Assembly: GCA_035655435.1 (NCBI GenBank)
Contig: DASRUN010000053.1
Span: 1 to 12,931 of the forward strand
Direction of reading: 5' to 3'
DNA length: 12,931 nucleotides
DNA from: UBA493 sp035655435
GTDB taxonomy: Archaea > Iainarchaeota > Iainarchaeia > Iainarchaeales > Iainarchaeaceae
The notes below the pieces were generated by a model. That model did not search any database. It was not told where the DNA came from and was given only the letters and a program-made list of their open reading frames with translations. Positions 1 to 6,370 of this stretch are shown here, one piece after another (within the stretch, counting starts at the first letter, position 1; each line of letters opens with the position of its first letter). The position numbers were made by a program, and so were the translations under genes.

Positions 1-1
1 G

Positions 2-88
2 CGGATGGCAGAGAGAACACCAGAACAGTTAGCTGAATTTGAAATGCGAAGACAAGCAGATAGAAAAAAAACTGCTAATGACAGATAA
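2..88 (+). CDS. 3' end of an unknown small hydrophilic protein (partial)
   Basis: An open frame enters from the left edge and stops with TAA at 86-88. It ends in a charged segment containing EQLAEFEMRRQADRKK, which looks like the amphipathic, basic tail of a protein. An ATG at 5 lies in this frame, so this could also be a complete 27-residue peptide. The left context needed to decide is outside the window. No family is recognisable. The strong Glu/Arg/Lys bias resembles the other small charged orphan proteins in this window. Confidence is modest because only 29 codons are visible. Confidence 0.4.
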   Translation, partial: RMAERTPEQLAEFEMRRQADRKKTANDR

Positions 89-138
89 ATACTCAGTTCT
101 CAACATAACCGTCATTCAGAATTCAAATTCTTTTTATC

Positions 139-157
139 GGAAGTGGTTTGCTTCCAC
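139..157. repeat. Short inverted repeat in the orc1 upstream region
   Basis: GGAAG (139-143) and CTTCC (151-155) form a 5-bp inverted repeat around a 7-nt spacer. The overlapping GTGG (143-146) and CCAC (154-157) give a second, alternative pairing. It lies about 55 bp before the orc1 start, in the 123-bp non-coding gap 89-211. Archaeal origins often lie beside orc1 and contain inverted origin recognition boxes, but this repeat does not match the usual ORB consensus and only one copy is seen. It may be an operator or chance. Confidence 0.3.
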
Positions 158-211
158 AACTCGTTCCTCTTAAAACAAAATAACACTCATTGCTTTAGGG
201 GCTGATTTTAA

Positions 212-1420
212 TTGTATCAAAGTGTCAACATTTTTGAAAAGGAGTTCGCGCGCGAATCTATTTTTACGGACAGGAACATGATAACACAGCATTATACGCC
301 GAAAGTTCTTCCTTTTCGCGATAATCAAATAGAAAAAATTTCAGGATTGCTTTCACAAACCCTCAAAGAAAAAAAAGCGGATAATCTTTTTATTTACGGA
401 AAAACAGGAACAGGAAAAACAAGCGTTACAAAACATGTAATGCACCAATTGCTTGAATTTGCCGGCTCGAAAAACATCCCTGTATGCGGAAACTATGTGA
501 ACTGCAGGAACCACAATTCAAAGTACAGGATTTTGATCAAAATAGTGAAGGATTTGTATCCGGAAGAAAACTTTTTGGGTTTTTCCGCTGCCTTTGTGTA
601 TGAAAAACTGCTTGATTTTGCGCGCAAAGGAAATCACATTGTACTTGTCCTGGATGAAGTGGATAAAGTAAAGGATTTGGATGAACTTATTTACGGTTTG
701 ACAAGAAGCAATGATGAACTTTCAAAAGGAAGCATTTCCATCATAGGAATTTCTAATAATTTGATGTTCAAAGATCGCTTGGATCCAAGAACTAAAAGCA
801 GTTTGTGCGAACATGAAATGATTTTTGCTCCTTACAATGCACAGGAACTTTCCGAAATTTTGAGACAACGCGCTTCAATGGCTTTCAAAAAAGGGGTTGT
901 GGAAGAATCGGCAATTAACCTTGCTTCTGCAATTGCGGCACAGGAATCAGGAGACGCGAGAACCGCGGTAATGCTTCTTCTTCGCGCGGGAGAAATAGCG
1001 GATAAAAAAGAATCCTCAAAAGTAACTGATATAGAAGTGAAAAAGGCGAAAAATCAGGTGGAAGAAGAAATTATTTTCAACATGATTTCAACTCTTCCTG
1101 AGCAAGAGCAATTGGTTTTGTATGCGATTGCATCGCTTTCATTGCACAAAAAACCGTTTCAAAAAATTACAGGAGAAACAGAGGAAGGAATACTTTTTTC
1201 CGGAGAAATTTATGATGAATATTGTAGGATTTCGAAAAAATTCAAGGAAACAAGCGTTTCAGCGCGCTGGTACAGACAGTACATCAGCGAACTTGAAATG
1301 TACGGGTTAATAATTTCAACAAACTCCGGAAAAGGAATTAAAGGACAAACAAGATTGATAAAATTAGGTTTTGATGCGCAGAAAATAAAGGGTTTGATTG
1401 AAAAGGAATTGGCGGAATGA
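212..1420 (+). CDS. orc1/cdc6: Orc1/Cdc6 family replication initiator ATPase
   Basis: This AAA+ ATPase should bind origin DNA and help load the MCM helicase at the start of replication. Walker A GKTGTGKT is at residues 63-70, Walker B LVLDE at 145-149, a sensor-1 Asn near 182 in ISNN, an arginine-finger-like DPRTKSSL at 191-198, and a sensor-2 region GDARTAVMLLLRAGE follows. The C-terminal third (about 285-402) fits the winged-helix DNA-binding domain. The length of 402 residues is normal. A TAA lies directly before the TTG at 212, so translation starts there or at ATG 278. TTG is preferred because the residues it adds (NIFEKEFARESIFTDRN) match the usual N-terminal pattern and AGGGGCTGAT just upstream resembles an SD site. 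TTAAAACA at 170-177 could be the TATA box. Family assignment is firm; the start is less so. Confidence 0.95.
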   Translation: MYQSVNIFEKEFARESIFTDRNMITQHYTPKVLPFRDNQIEKISGLLSQTLKEKKADNLFIYGKTGTGKTSVTKHVMHQLLEFAGSKNIPVCGNYVNCRNHNSKYRILIKIVKDLYPEENFLGFSAAFVYEKLLDFARKGNHIVLVLDEVDKVKDLDELIYGLTRSNDELSKGSISIIGISNNLMFKDRLDPRTKSSLCEHEMIFAPYNAQELSEILRQRASMAFKKGVVEESAINLASAIAAQESGDARTAVMLLLRAGEIADKKESSKVTDIEVKKAKNQVEEEIIFNMISTLPEQEQLVLYAIASLSLHKKPFQKITGETEEGILFSGEIYDEYCRISKKFKETSVSARWYRQYISELEMYGLIISTNSGKGIKGQTRLIKLGFDAQKIKGLIEKELAE

Positions 1421-1433
1421 CCAAATAGAATTT

Positions 1434-1452
1434 AATACTGAAAAACAGTATT
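1434..1452. repeat. Perfect 7-bp inverted repeat between orc1 and the next gene
   Basis: AATACTG (1434-1440) and CAGTATT (1446-1452) form a perfect 7-bp stem around an AAAAA loop. The repeat ends 8 nt before the ATG at 1460 and sits just after a TATA-like AATTTAATA (1429-1437). That position suits an operator on the promoter of the small basic gene. It could also act as an RNA hairpin in the orc1 3' end, but no U-tract follows it. Confidence 0.5.
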
Positions 1453-1459
1453 CAATTGT

Positions 1460-1804
1460 ATGCCCGTTGCAAAAAGAAAAGCCAGAAAACCTATTACCAC
1501 TATTCACCCTCTCTCATTGAAAGGCGTAAAAGAGCATTATAGAAGCGACTTCTCCAGACTTTTTCCGTCTCTTGCAAACACTATTTTGGCGAAGCAGTTT
1601 GTGGAAATACAAACCAGCAGATTCATGAACCAATCCGAAAGGCATTTTGCAATAATAGCACTTCTCGAAAAGGCAAAAAGAAGAATGAAGTCAAAAACCG
1701 AGCACGAAACCGCGAAAACATTTATTAGGAAATTGAAAATAATTCCCGCAGAAAAAAACGAAGTGGCGAGAAGAAGAAAACCTGGAAGATCGCCAAAAAG
1801 ATAA
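1460..1804 (+). CDS. Small basic protein of unknown function
   Basis: This 114-residue protein is not recognised. Both ends are strongly basic: MPVAKRKARKP at the start and RRRKPGRSPKR at the end. The middle (about 18-75) has helix-forming, mixed hydrophobic segments such as LFPSLANTILAKQFVEI and ERHFAIIALLEKAKRRM. The shape, a small helical core with basic tails, suggests nucleic-acid contact, but that is inference only. The ATG at 1460 has an AT-rich TATA-like box about 28 bp upstream and no SD site, so a leaderless transcript is likely. It lies 39 bp after orc1 and ends 2 nt before the 3' end of the convergent hel308. Confidence 0.75.
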   Translation: MPVAKRKARKPITTIHPLSLKGVKEHYRSDFSRLFPSLANTILAKQFVEIQTSRFMNQSERHFAIIALLEKAKRRMKSKTEHETAKTFIRKLKIIPAEKNEVARRRKPGRSPKR

Positions 1805-1806
1805 AT

Positions 1807-3906
1807 TTATTTTTTTAAACTCAATTGTTTTTTCACAAGAACAGCAATTTTTGGTGTTAAAACTTTTTCCAAATCCTTTACATCGATTTTTTTCACATCA
1901 GCAATGCTCTTTATTCCGACATTGAATAATCTTCTCGCGCGAACCCTTCCTATTCCGCGCAATTCGCACAATTGAATTAATTCCTCTTTTATCCCATATT
2001 GCAATCTTTTGCGCATTTTGTTCAAACCCGAAAAATGTTTTTCCATTGAAAGGGTTTTTGCCAATTCAAGCGAGGAATAGGTGAGCCAATCGGCATTTTG
2101 GAGCTTTGCGCGCAATATTCCCGGCTGTACTTTGAATGTATCCACAAGGTTTTGTTCTTTTACTTCCAAAATCCAATCTTGGAGCATTAGAGAAGTCCAA
2201 TATTTATCAACAAGATCATTATCAGAGAACATTTCCGCATCAACATCTAATGGAATAAGGGATTTTTGTTCCTGGAGCTTTTCCCATAATTCGGCCTGAT
2301 TTTTTCCCGTAACTCTTATCAGCGGGAAAAATTCTATTGTGTTTGAGATAGTGAAAAGATAGGAAAGATCATTGTATTTTTCTTTTTTCATTGCATTGAT
2401 TATTTTGAATGCGGAAATCGGATCTAAATAAAGTTCTGTAACGCGCCTTCCTAACGGAGTTGCATCAATTCTTTTTTCGCTTGTTTTTAGAAAACCCATT
2501 TCCGCGAGCTCCGCAACAAGCTTTGTAATTTTTGTAAAAAGCGAGGAAGCGTTTCCGGATTGTTTTGCATAAAATGTTTCTGAAAAAAATCTATCAGCAG
2601 AATCTAAATCAAAAACAAATCCTGTGGAAATTACGGAAAGGAGATGAAACCTTAATGCGGATTCATTTGCCAATTGTGATTCAACGTTTTCTATTTCCCC
2701 TTTCACAAAGTATTCAATGTAATCATCTTTTTCGAACTCGGTTTTTGCAATCAAAATTGCCTGTCCTTCAGTATCGTATTTTGGCCTTCCCGCGCGACCG
2801 CACATTTGTTTGAATTCTGAAACAGGAATCCGTTGCATTCCATAACCTGAATATCTGTACGGAGAGGTTATGATAACTCTGAAGGCGGGTAAATTAATAC
2901 CGGCTGCCAAGGTAGGCGTCGATGCAATGAATTTTAAGAGACCTTTTTTGAACAATTCTTCTATAATTTCGCGCTGCTTCATCATCAAACCAGCATTGTG
3001 AAAACAAACTCCCTCTTTCACCAAACCTGCAATTGTATTGCATTGTTCGGTTGGTTGTTCGAGAACGCTAAGAATTTTTTTGGATGCTTTTTCCAATTCA
3101 ATTTTTTCTGAAGGAGTTAATTTCGGAAAAGTGATTTTTGCGAGCTTTCGCGCATTGGCTTCGCTTGATTTTCGAGTGTTTGCAAAAACCAATGCTTGTT
3201 TTCCTTTCTCTAAAGTATTTTTTGCAATCGCGAGAACTGCTTCGCTTTCGGAACCGATTTTTTCTGTTGTATCAATGAAATCTATTGAATCATCAAAAAA
3301 TACCCCTTCTTTGAGGACAACCGGCCTATAATTGGATTCAACTAAATCCGCTTTGAGCCACTCTGATAGTTCTTTTGCATTGGGAATTGTAGCACTCAAA
3401 CCAAGGGTTTTCATGTTCTTGTTCAAAAAACGCAATTTTGTAATAACCATTTCCAATGTAACTCCGCGATCTGTTCCCAAAGAATGGATTTCATCAACCG
3501 CAAGCAAACCTATTTGTGAGAGCCAATCCGCATTGTGGTTTAGAAGGCTATTAAGTTTTTCGAACGTTGTAAAAATAACATCTTTGGAGGAAAGGAATTT
3601 TCCGCTAGAATCCAAATCTCCGGTGCTTAGAACGCATTTGATGTCCAAAGGCTCTGAATATTTTCTTTTAAAATCATTGTAATGCTCGGAAGCAAGTGCG
3701 CGCAATGGACAAGTGTAAATTACTTTTTTTCTATTTATGAGAATTGATTGGAGCGCTGCGAGTTCTGCAACTACGGTTTTTCCTGAAGCGGTCGGAGAAC
3801 TAACAACAATATTTTTTTCCAATAACCCCGCATCAAGTACTTTTTGTTGCATTGGGTTGTAGGAATCGAAAGCGTTGTGCTCCTTAACCAGGTTGATTAC
3901 GTCCAT
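1807..3906 (-). CDS. hel308: Hel308-type Ski2-family DNA helicase
   Basis: This superfamily 2 helicase should unwind lagging-strand and forked DNA 3'-5' at stalled replication forks. A Q-motif-like segment is near residues 13-21. Motif I PTASGKT is at 38-44, motif II DEIH at 138-141, motif III SAT at 171-173, and motif VI QMCGRAGRP at 367-375. A winged-helix and ratchet region follows. The C-terminus carries a helix-hairpin-helix segment, LRGIGRVRARRLFNVGIKS, from about 649. Its 699 residues match the family's usual size, and nothing looks truncated. ATG at 3906 lies 23 nt after the stop of the upstream 86-aa gene, so the two are probably co-transcribed. No clear SD site is visible. It runs convergent with the small basic gene, with a 2-nt gap. 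Confidence 0.95.
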   Translation of the reverse strand: MDVINLVKEHNAFDSYNPMQQKVLDAGLLEKNIVVSSPTASGKTVVAELAALQSILINRKKVIYTCPLRALASEHYNDFKRKYSEPLDIKCVLSTGDLDSSGKFLSSKDVIFTTFEKLNSLLNHNADWLSQIGLLAVDEIHSLGTDRGVTLEMVITKLRFLNKNMKTLGLSATIPNAKELSEWLKADLVESNYRPVVLKEGVFFDDSIDFIDTTEKIGSESEAVLAIAKNTLEKGKQALVFANTRKSSEANARKLAKITFPKLTPSEKIELEKASKKILSVLEQPTEQCNTIAGLVKEGVCFHNAGLMMKQREIIEELFKKGLLKFIASTPTLAAGINLPAFRVIITSPYRYSGYGMQRIPVSEFKQMCGRAGRPKYDTEGQAILIAKTEFEKDDYIEYFVKGEIENVESQLANESALRFHLLSVISTGFVFDLDSADRFFSETFYAKQSGNASSLFTKITKLVAELAEMGFLKTSEKRIDATPLGRRVTELYLDPISAFKIINAMKKEKYNDLSYLFTISNTIEFFPLIRVTGKNQAELWEKLQEQKSLIPLDVDAEMFSDNDLVDKYWTSLMLQDWILEVKEQNLVDTFKVQPGILRAKLQNADWLTYSSLELAKTLSMEKHFSGLNKMRKRLQYGIKEELIQLCELRGIGRVRARRLFNVGIKSIADVKKIDVKDLEKVLTPKIAVLVKKQLSLKK
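1810..1816 (+). terminator. T-tract after the small basic gene
   Basis: A run of seven T follows the TAA at 1802-1804, without a stem. Archaeal termination can use T-tracts alone. The run is inside the last codons of the convergent hel308, so it may instead reflect its Lys-rich C-terminus. Confidence 0.3.
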
Positions 3907-3929
3907 AAAAAAATCTTAGGGGAAGGGTT

Positions 3930-4187
3930 TTAATGGACCGCTATTGCAACCTCTGAATCATATTCCTTGAGGGCAAGGTGCTCGTATGCTTTTTGGAGCG
4001 CGAGGATTGCTTTGGGAATTTCATTCAATTTCATGGAATTGGTTGATTTCCATTGTTCTCCAACTTTGTAATTCTTTTGGAGTGAAACATTGTGGAAAAC
4101 ATTCCCTTCCTTGGTTTCATTTTGCCAAACCGAAACCTGAATGCTTCCGGCACTGAATTTTGCAATCGGGGGTTTGGATTCTTTCAT
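3930..4187 (-). CDS. Small conserved-looking protein upstream of hel308
   Basis: This 85-residue protein has an N-terminal beta-rich half (KFSAGSIQVSVWQNE, then VFHNVSLQKNYK, then QWKSTNSM) and a C-terminal helix (EIPKAILALQKAYEHLA). The pattern, beta strands ending in an aromatic and basic YK..W.ST motif followed by one long helix, recalls small ssDNA-binding PC4/whirly-like folds and a small family I have seen in archaeal and phage genomes, but I cannot name it with certainty. The ATG at 4187 has GGGGGG 7 nt upstream and overlaps the stop of the 33-aa mini-gene as ATGA, so it is preferred over the in-frame TTG at 4217. With hel308 23 nt downstream, a DNA-repair role is a reasonable inference. 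Confidence 0.75.
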   Translation of the reverse strand: MKESKPPIAKFSAGSIQVSVWQNETKEGNVFHNVSLQKNYKVGEQWKSTNSMKLNEIPKAILALQKAYEHLALKEYDSEVAIAVH

Positions 4188-4285
4188 GCATAAACCCCCC
4201 TTACAAGCCCTCTCCAAATTCTATTTCTTGGGTTTTTTGTTGGTTCTGCTTTTTCTACAAATCTCATGATTCTGAATTCGTACAT
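4184..4285 (-). CDS. 33-aa basic mini-protein coupled to the next gene
   Basis: The peptide begins MYEFRIMRFVEKAEP, continues through TKNPRNRIW and ends RGLVRGVYA. It has at least eight Lys/Arg residues and no acidic tail. Its ATG at 4285 follows GAGGTGATC with a 2-nt gap, a nine-base match to the archaeal 16S 3' end and the best SD site in the window. Its TGA overlaps the ATG of the 85-residue gene (ATGA, 4184-4187), which suggests translational coupling. A TATA box lies 35-43 bp upstream. It could be a genuine short protein or a leader peptide that controls the downstream gene and hel308. No family is recognised. Confidence 0.65.
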   Translation of the reverse strand: MYEFRIMRFVEKAEPTKNPRNRIWRGLVRGVYA

Positions 4286-4287
4286 CA

Positions 4288-4296
4288 GATCACCTC
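4288..4296 (-). promoter_or_regulatory. Strong SD site of the 33-aa mini-gene
   Basis: On the minus strand this reads GAGGTGATC, complementary over nine bases to the conserved archaeal 16S rRNA 3' end, with the GGTG core five bases before the ATG at 4285. It supports real translation of the mini-gene. Confidence 0.7.
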
Positions 4297-4319
4297 TGAA
4301 ACAAAATGAGTTTGAGGTG
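4291..4319. repeat. Inverted repeat covering the mini-gene SD site
   Basis: CACCTC (4291-4296) pairs with GAGGTG (4314-4319). The inner AAAC (4299-4302) pairs with GTTT (4310-4313) across a 2-nt bulge, leaving a 7-nt loop. On minus-strand RNA the far arm would mask the SD site. If transcription starts about 26 bp from the TATA box at 4320-4328 the far arm is not transcribed, so the repeat may be a DNA operator instead. Confidence 0.45.
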
Positions 4320-4328
4320 TTTATAAAG
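4320..4328. promoter_or_regulatory. TATA box of the mini-gene/hel308 operon
   Basis: TTTATAAAG reads as TATA on both strands. On the minus strand it predicts a start near 4297 and a leader of about 12 nt holding the SD site of the mini-gene. On the plus strand it would start near the GTG at 4345, but a separate box serves relE better. Confidence 0.5.
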
Positions 4329-4356
4329 AAAAGGAAGGGGTTCGGTGCCGGTGCGG

Positions 4357-4366
4357 ATTTTTAAAG
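4357..4366 (+). promoter_or_regulatory. TATA box of the RelE-like toxin gene
   Basis: ATTTTTAAAG is centred about 26 bp before the ATG at 4387, the usual distance for a leaderless archaeal transcript. This helps choose 4387 over the in-frame GTG at 4345. Confidence 0.5.
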
Positions 4367-4386
4367 CACGGATTGGAAATAATTTA

Positions 4387-4734
4387 ATGGACAAAAAATC
4401 TAGCTCAAAATTCAAGATTTTTAAAGCAAAGGAATTTGATGAAAATTATAAAGAACTTGAAAAATCTGATAAAAATCGTGTTGACAAAATTCTGAATCAG
4501 CTTACAGACAATGGAGATATTACAGGAAAACCGCTTGGAATGGATTTTTTCAGGGAGAAAAAATTTGGCGGAAAAAGACTTTACTATTTGGTTTACAAAA
4601 AGGTTTTTGTTATACTGGTTGTTTCTATAAGCAACAAAAAAGCGCAACAAGCAACCATTAATGAAATAATAAAAAACCTGGCAGAATATCAGCAATCGGT
4701 TTTTGAAACTTTAAAAAAAGAAGGGCTTATTTAG
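4387..4734 (+). CDS. relE: RelE/ParE-family toxin (mRNA endonuclease-like)
   Basis: This is a 115-residue RelE-superfamily protein. Members cleave mRNA in the ribosome, or poison gyrase in the ParE branch. The N-terminal strand FKIFKAKEFDENYKELEK is followed by a two-helix segment. The core then reads GKPLGMDFFREKKFGGKRLYYLVYKKVFVILVVSIS in sequence, with the basic residues K and R before YY, and then SNKKAQQATINEI with the paired lysines often seen in archaeal RelE-like toxins. A C-terminal helix (NLAEYQQSVFETLKKEG) is longer than in minimal RelE. ATG 4387 is chosen because a TATA box sits 26 bp upstream; a GTG at 4345 would add 14 residues. No antitoxin lies upstream on the same strand. The candidate antitoxin is convergent and overlaps the last 8 nt. 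Confidence 0.85.
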   Translation: MDKKSSSKFKIFKAKEFDENYKELEKSDKNRVDKILNQLTDNGDITGKPLGMDFFREKKFGGKRLYYLVYKKVFVILVVSISNKKAQQATINEIIKNLAEYQQSVFETLKKEGLI

Positions 4735-4870
4735 ACGGTTTCCACTCGGAAATTCTTCCGGCTTTGATGTCCTCTAAACCGCGCCTGATGCTTTCCACCA
4801 GTTTTTTATCTATCTTTGCTTTCTTTTTGAGAGAATCATATTTTTTCTTTGATATTGTCACTGTTTCCAT
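4727..4870 (-). CDS. 47-aa antitoxin-like protein, convergent with RelE
   Basis: The protein begins METVTISKKKYDSLKKKAKID and ends GLEDIKAGRISEWKPSK. The opening beta strand and helix, with a second helix ending in LEDIKAGRI, is the typical build of short archaeal antitoxins paired with RelE-like toxins. The start is ATG 4870, with TTTAAA at 4894-4899 centred about 27 bp upstream, so it is probably leaderless. Its stop TAA (4727-4729) lies inside the toxin gene, so the two 3' ends overlap by 8 nt on opposite strands. TA pairs are usually co-directional with the antitoxin first, so this layout is odd. It may be a real pair after inversion, or two unrelated halves brought together. Confidence 0.75.
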   Translation of the reverse strand: METVTISKKKYDSLKKKAKIDKKLVESIRRGLEDIKAGRISEWKPSK

Positions 4871-4893
4871 ACAAAAAGTACTTCCTTCAAGAA

Positions 4894-4899
4894 TTTAAA
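4894..4899 (-). promoter_or_regulatory. TATA box of the antitoxin-like gene
   Basis: TTTAAA is centred 27 bp before the ATG at 4870 on the minus strand. It gives the antitoxin-like gene a promoter separate from relE. Confidence 0.45.
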
Positions 4900-4930
4900 C
4901 TTTTTGAAATTCTTATTTCGTGAAAAAAGT

Positions 4931-5296
4931 TCAGTAAGGCTGAATGGTGGGCTTTGATTTATACCAATGGCCTCTAATTTTTATATATCTGGCAATTGGC
5001 TTATCATGACTATACCATTCTGTGTCTTTCACATAAGCAAACACAACAGGCGGATCTTTACGTTGATTTTTGTAGATTATTCCCTCCACATGCTGAGGAG
5101 ATTGACCTAAACGACTCCCATAGCGTAACGCATCTTCAAGATCACTTATAAGTTTAGTGTGTTTAACTCTAAATGGTTTTCTTTGCAGAAAACCAAATTC
5201 GTCAGCCTTCTTTGCTAAAGCGTCCTCATTAGATCTGGACTTTATGACTCCAGAAGAATTGAATAAATTTTCATATTTTCTTTTATTTGCAGACAT
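4931..5296 (-). CDS. Orphan basic protein, no family recognised
   Basis: This 121-residue protein is not recognised. It opens with a basic segment (MSANKRKYENL) and a charged, probably helical stretch to about residue 60. The second half looks beta-rich, with GIIYKNQRKDPPVVFAYV, then aromatic- and basic-rich RYIKIRGHWYKSKP before the end. ATG 5296 is chosen over the in-frame GTG at 5314 because TTAAATAA at 5322-5329 lies about 29 bp upstream, matching a leaderless start. It follows the 212-aa gene on the same strand but has its own promoter in the 43-bp gap. Codon choice (many AGA, CTA and ATA) resembles the other basic orphans more than the housekeeping genes. Confidence 0.7.
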   Translation of the reverse strand: MSANKRKYENLFNSSGVIKSRSNEDALAKKADEFGFLQRKPFRVKHTKLISDLEDALRYGSRLGQSPQHVEGIIYKNQRKDPPVVFAYVKDTEWYSHDKPIARYIKIRGHWYKSKPTIQPY

Positions 5297-5321
5297 AATA
5301 TTCAATATCAGCACAGAGAAA

Positions 5322-5329
5322 TTAAATAA
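5322..5329 (-). promoter_or_regulatory. TATA box of the 121-aa orphan gene
   Basis: On the minus strand this reads TTATTTAA, centred about 29 bp before ATG 5296. It fills most of the short gap after the 212-aa gene. Confidence 0.4.
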
Positions 5330-5339
5330 TTACTATTGT

Positions 5340-5978
5340 TCATTCCTTCGCCCACTTTTTCACGGCTTCAAGAGAAGAAATTTCTTGATTGATTTTTCCC
5401 AATTTTTTTCCAATATCATCTAATTTTGAGGTGGACATTTCGCTTCTGAAATTTTGGAGTTCGTCCGCGTACTTCGCAACTTTCTTGTCGTCTTTGTAAA
5501 CAATGCTGTTCTCTACAGTTTCAACAAGATTTTTTCTGTACTCCAAATCATTCACGAACATTTTCACCATTGGTTTCCATCTCGGATCTGCAACCAAATG
5601 AACCGGAATTTGAACTTTTTCCGAATCCGCCTTGTAATCCGAATCCATTGTTTTTTTTGCAACATGCTGCCAGTACAATGGATCTTTAAATTTCAGCAGT
5701 TGGTGCTTTGAATGATAATTTTTTGCTTCGCTGAGTTTTTTGCTCCAATCCCTTGATTTTGATTCGTAAACGCTTTTCAGAGCCTGGAGTTCTTTCAATT
5801 GGTCCTCTATTCTTTGCGGAGAGGGATAAACAAGTTTTGGCCATTTGCCGTTGCTTTTCACCGCGCTTATTACTCCGCCGCGCGCAAAATATTTTTCCAA
5901 TGCATTATAGCGATCATCCTTTGGAACCACGAATTTTTCGTTGAACGCTGTTATCGAACTTATGATATTGCTTGCCAT
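5340..5978 (-). CDS. 212-aa orphan protein, helical with coiled-coil segments
   Basis: No family is recognised. Residues 56-100 (QRIEDQLKELQALKSVYESK onward) and the last 45 residues (SKLDDIGKKLGKINQEISSL, then AVKKWAKE) have the heptad-like spacing of coiled coils. A central part (about 115-150) with QIPVHLVADPRWKPMVKMF may be a small globular domain. There is no signal peptide or membrane segment. The ATG at 5978 has TTAATAAA at 6003-6010 centred about 28 bp upstream and no SD site. It is divergent from vapBC with a 152-bp gap. It may act as a structural or scaffold protein, but nothing in the sequence fixes this. Confidence 0.8.
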   Translation of the reverse strand: MASNIISSITAFNEKFVVPKDDRYNALEKYFARGGVISAVKSNGKWPKLVYPSPQRIEDQLKELQALKSVYESKSRDWSKKLSEAKNYHSKHQLLKFKDPLYWQHVAKKTMDSDYKADSEKVQIPVHLVADPRWKPMVKMFVNDLEYRKNLVETVENSIVYKDDKKVAKYADELQNFRSEMSTSKLDDIGKKLGKINQEISSLEAVKKWAKE

Positions 5979-6002
5979 CTAAAGGAGAGAAGGCTGAATC
6001 GG

Positions 6003-6010
6003 TTAATAAA
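6003..6010 (-). promoter_or_regulatory. TATA box of the 212-aa orphan gene
   Basis: On the minus strand this reads TTTATTAA, about 28 bp before ATG 5978. It is preceded by a purine-rich stretch on that strand that could act as a BRE. Confidence 0.4.
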
Positions 6011-6100
6011 CTTTGGGGGAAAAACGAGATTGATAACTCCGCATGTAAATGACTGTTTTACACTATGTGGAAAGGCGGAAAAAATAAGAAAAAGATATAC

Positions 6101-6108
6101 TTATAAAA
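6101..6108 (+). promoter_or_regulatory. TATA box of vapBC
   Basis: TTATAAAA is centred about 27 bp before the vapB ATG at 6131, giving a leaderless start. It lies between the two ATATAC elements (6095-6100 and 6115-6120). Confidence 0.55.
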
Positions 6109-6114
6109 AGCAGC

Positions 6115-6126
6115 ATATACGTATAT
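6115..6126. promoter_or_regulatory. 12-bp palindrome, candidate VapB operator
   Basis: ATATACGTATAT is a perfect palindrome ending 4 bp before the vapB ATG, over the predicted transcription start. ATATAC occurs again at 6095-6100, exactly 20 bp earlier. Ribbon-helix-helix antitoxins bind such paired sites as dimers, so autorepression is likely. Confidence 0.55.
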
Positions 6127-6130
6127 TATC

Positions 6131-6370
6131 ATGGGCAATATAACCATTGGTTTGAGCGATGAGGATGAGCTGCGGCTGAGAAGGCTGGCAAGGGAAAGGT
6201 TTTCGGGAAAAAAGGGCTCTCTCGCAAAAACCGTGGGCATCGGCATAAGGAAGCTTGAACAGGAAAAATCCGTCGAAAGTTCGAAAAACATGCTTTTGAG
6301 AATCATGGACAAGGGTTTCAAACTTGGAAAAATAGCCGCAAAGCACAGGAGTGAGTTATATGACAGATAG
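6131..6370 (+). CDS. vapB: VapB-like ribbon-helix-helix antitoxin
   Basis: This 79-residue protein should bind and neutralise the VapC encoded next to it and repress its own promoter. The N-terminal strand NITIGLS, the helix DEDELRLRRLARERF, the turn with GKKGSLAKTV and a second helix make a ribbon-helix-helix fold. The Lys/Arg-rich C-terminal half (about 45-79) would be the toxin-binding tail. The ATG at 6131 lies about 27 bp after the TATA box, and a perfect palindrome lies just before it. The gene overlaps vapC by 11 nt. CTG, AGG and CGG codons are more common than in the neighbours, which hints at separate ancestry. Confidence 0.8.
   Translation: MGNITIGLSDEDELRLRRLARERFSGKKGSLAKTVGIGIRKLEQEKSVESSKNMLLRIMDKGFKLGKIAAKHRSELYDR
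6348..6354 (+). promoter_or_regulatory. SD site of vapC inside vapB
   Basis: GGAGTGA lies 5 nt before ATG 6360. It decides that start over the GTG at 6351, which overlaps the SD itself. Confidence 0.6.

Noticed and set aside
4345..4386. GTG start for the RelE-like gene
   Set aside because: The added 14 residues do not fit the RelE fold and the TATA box at 4357 would be inside the gene.
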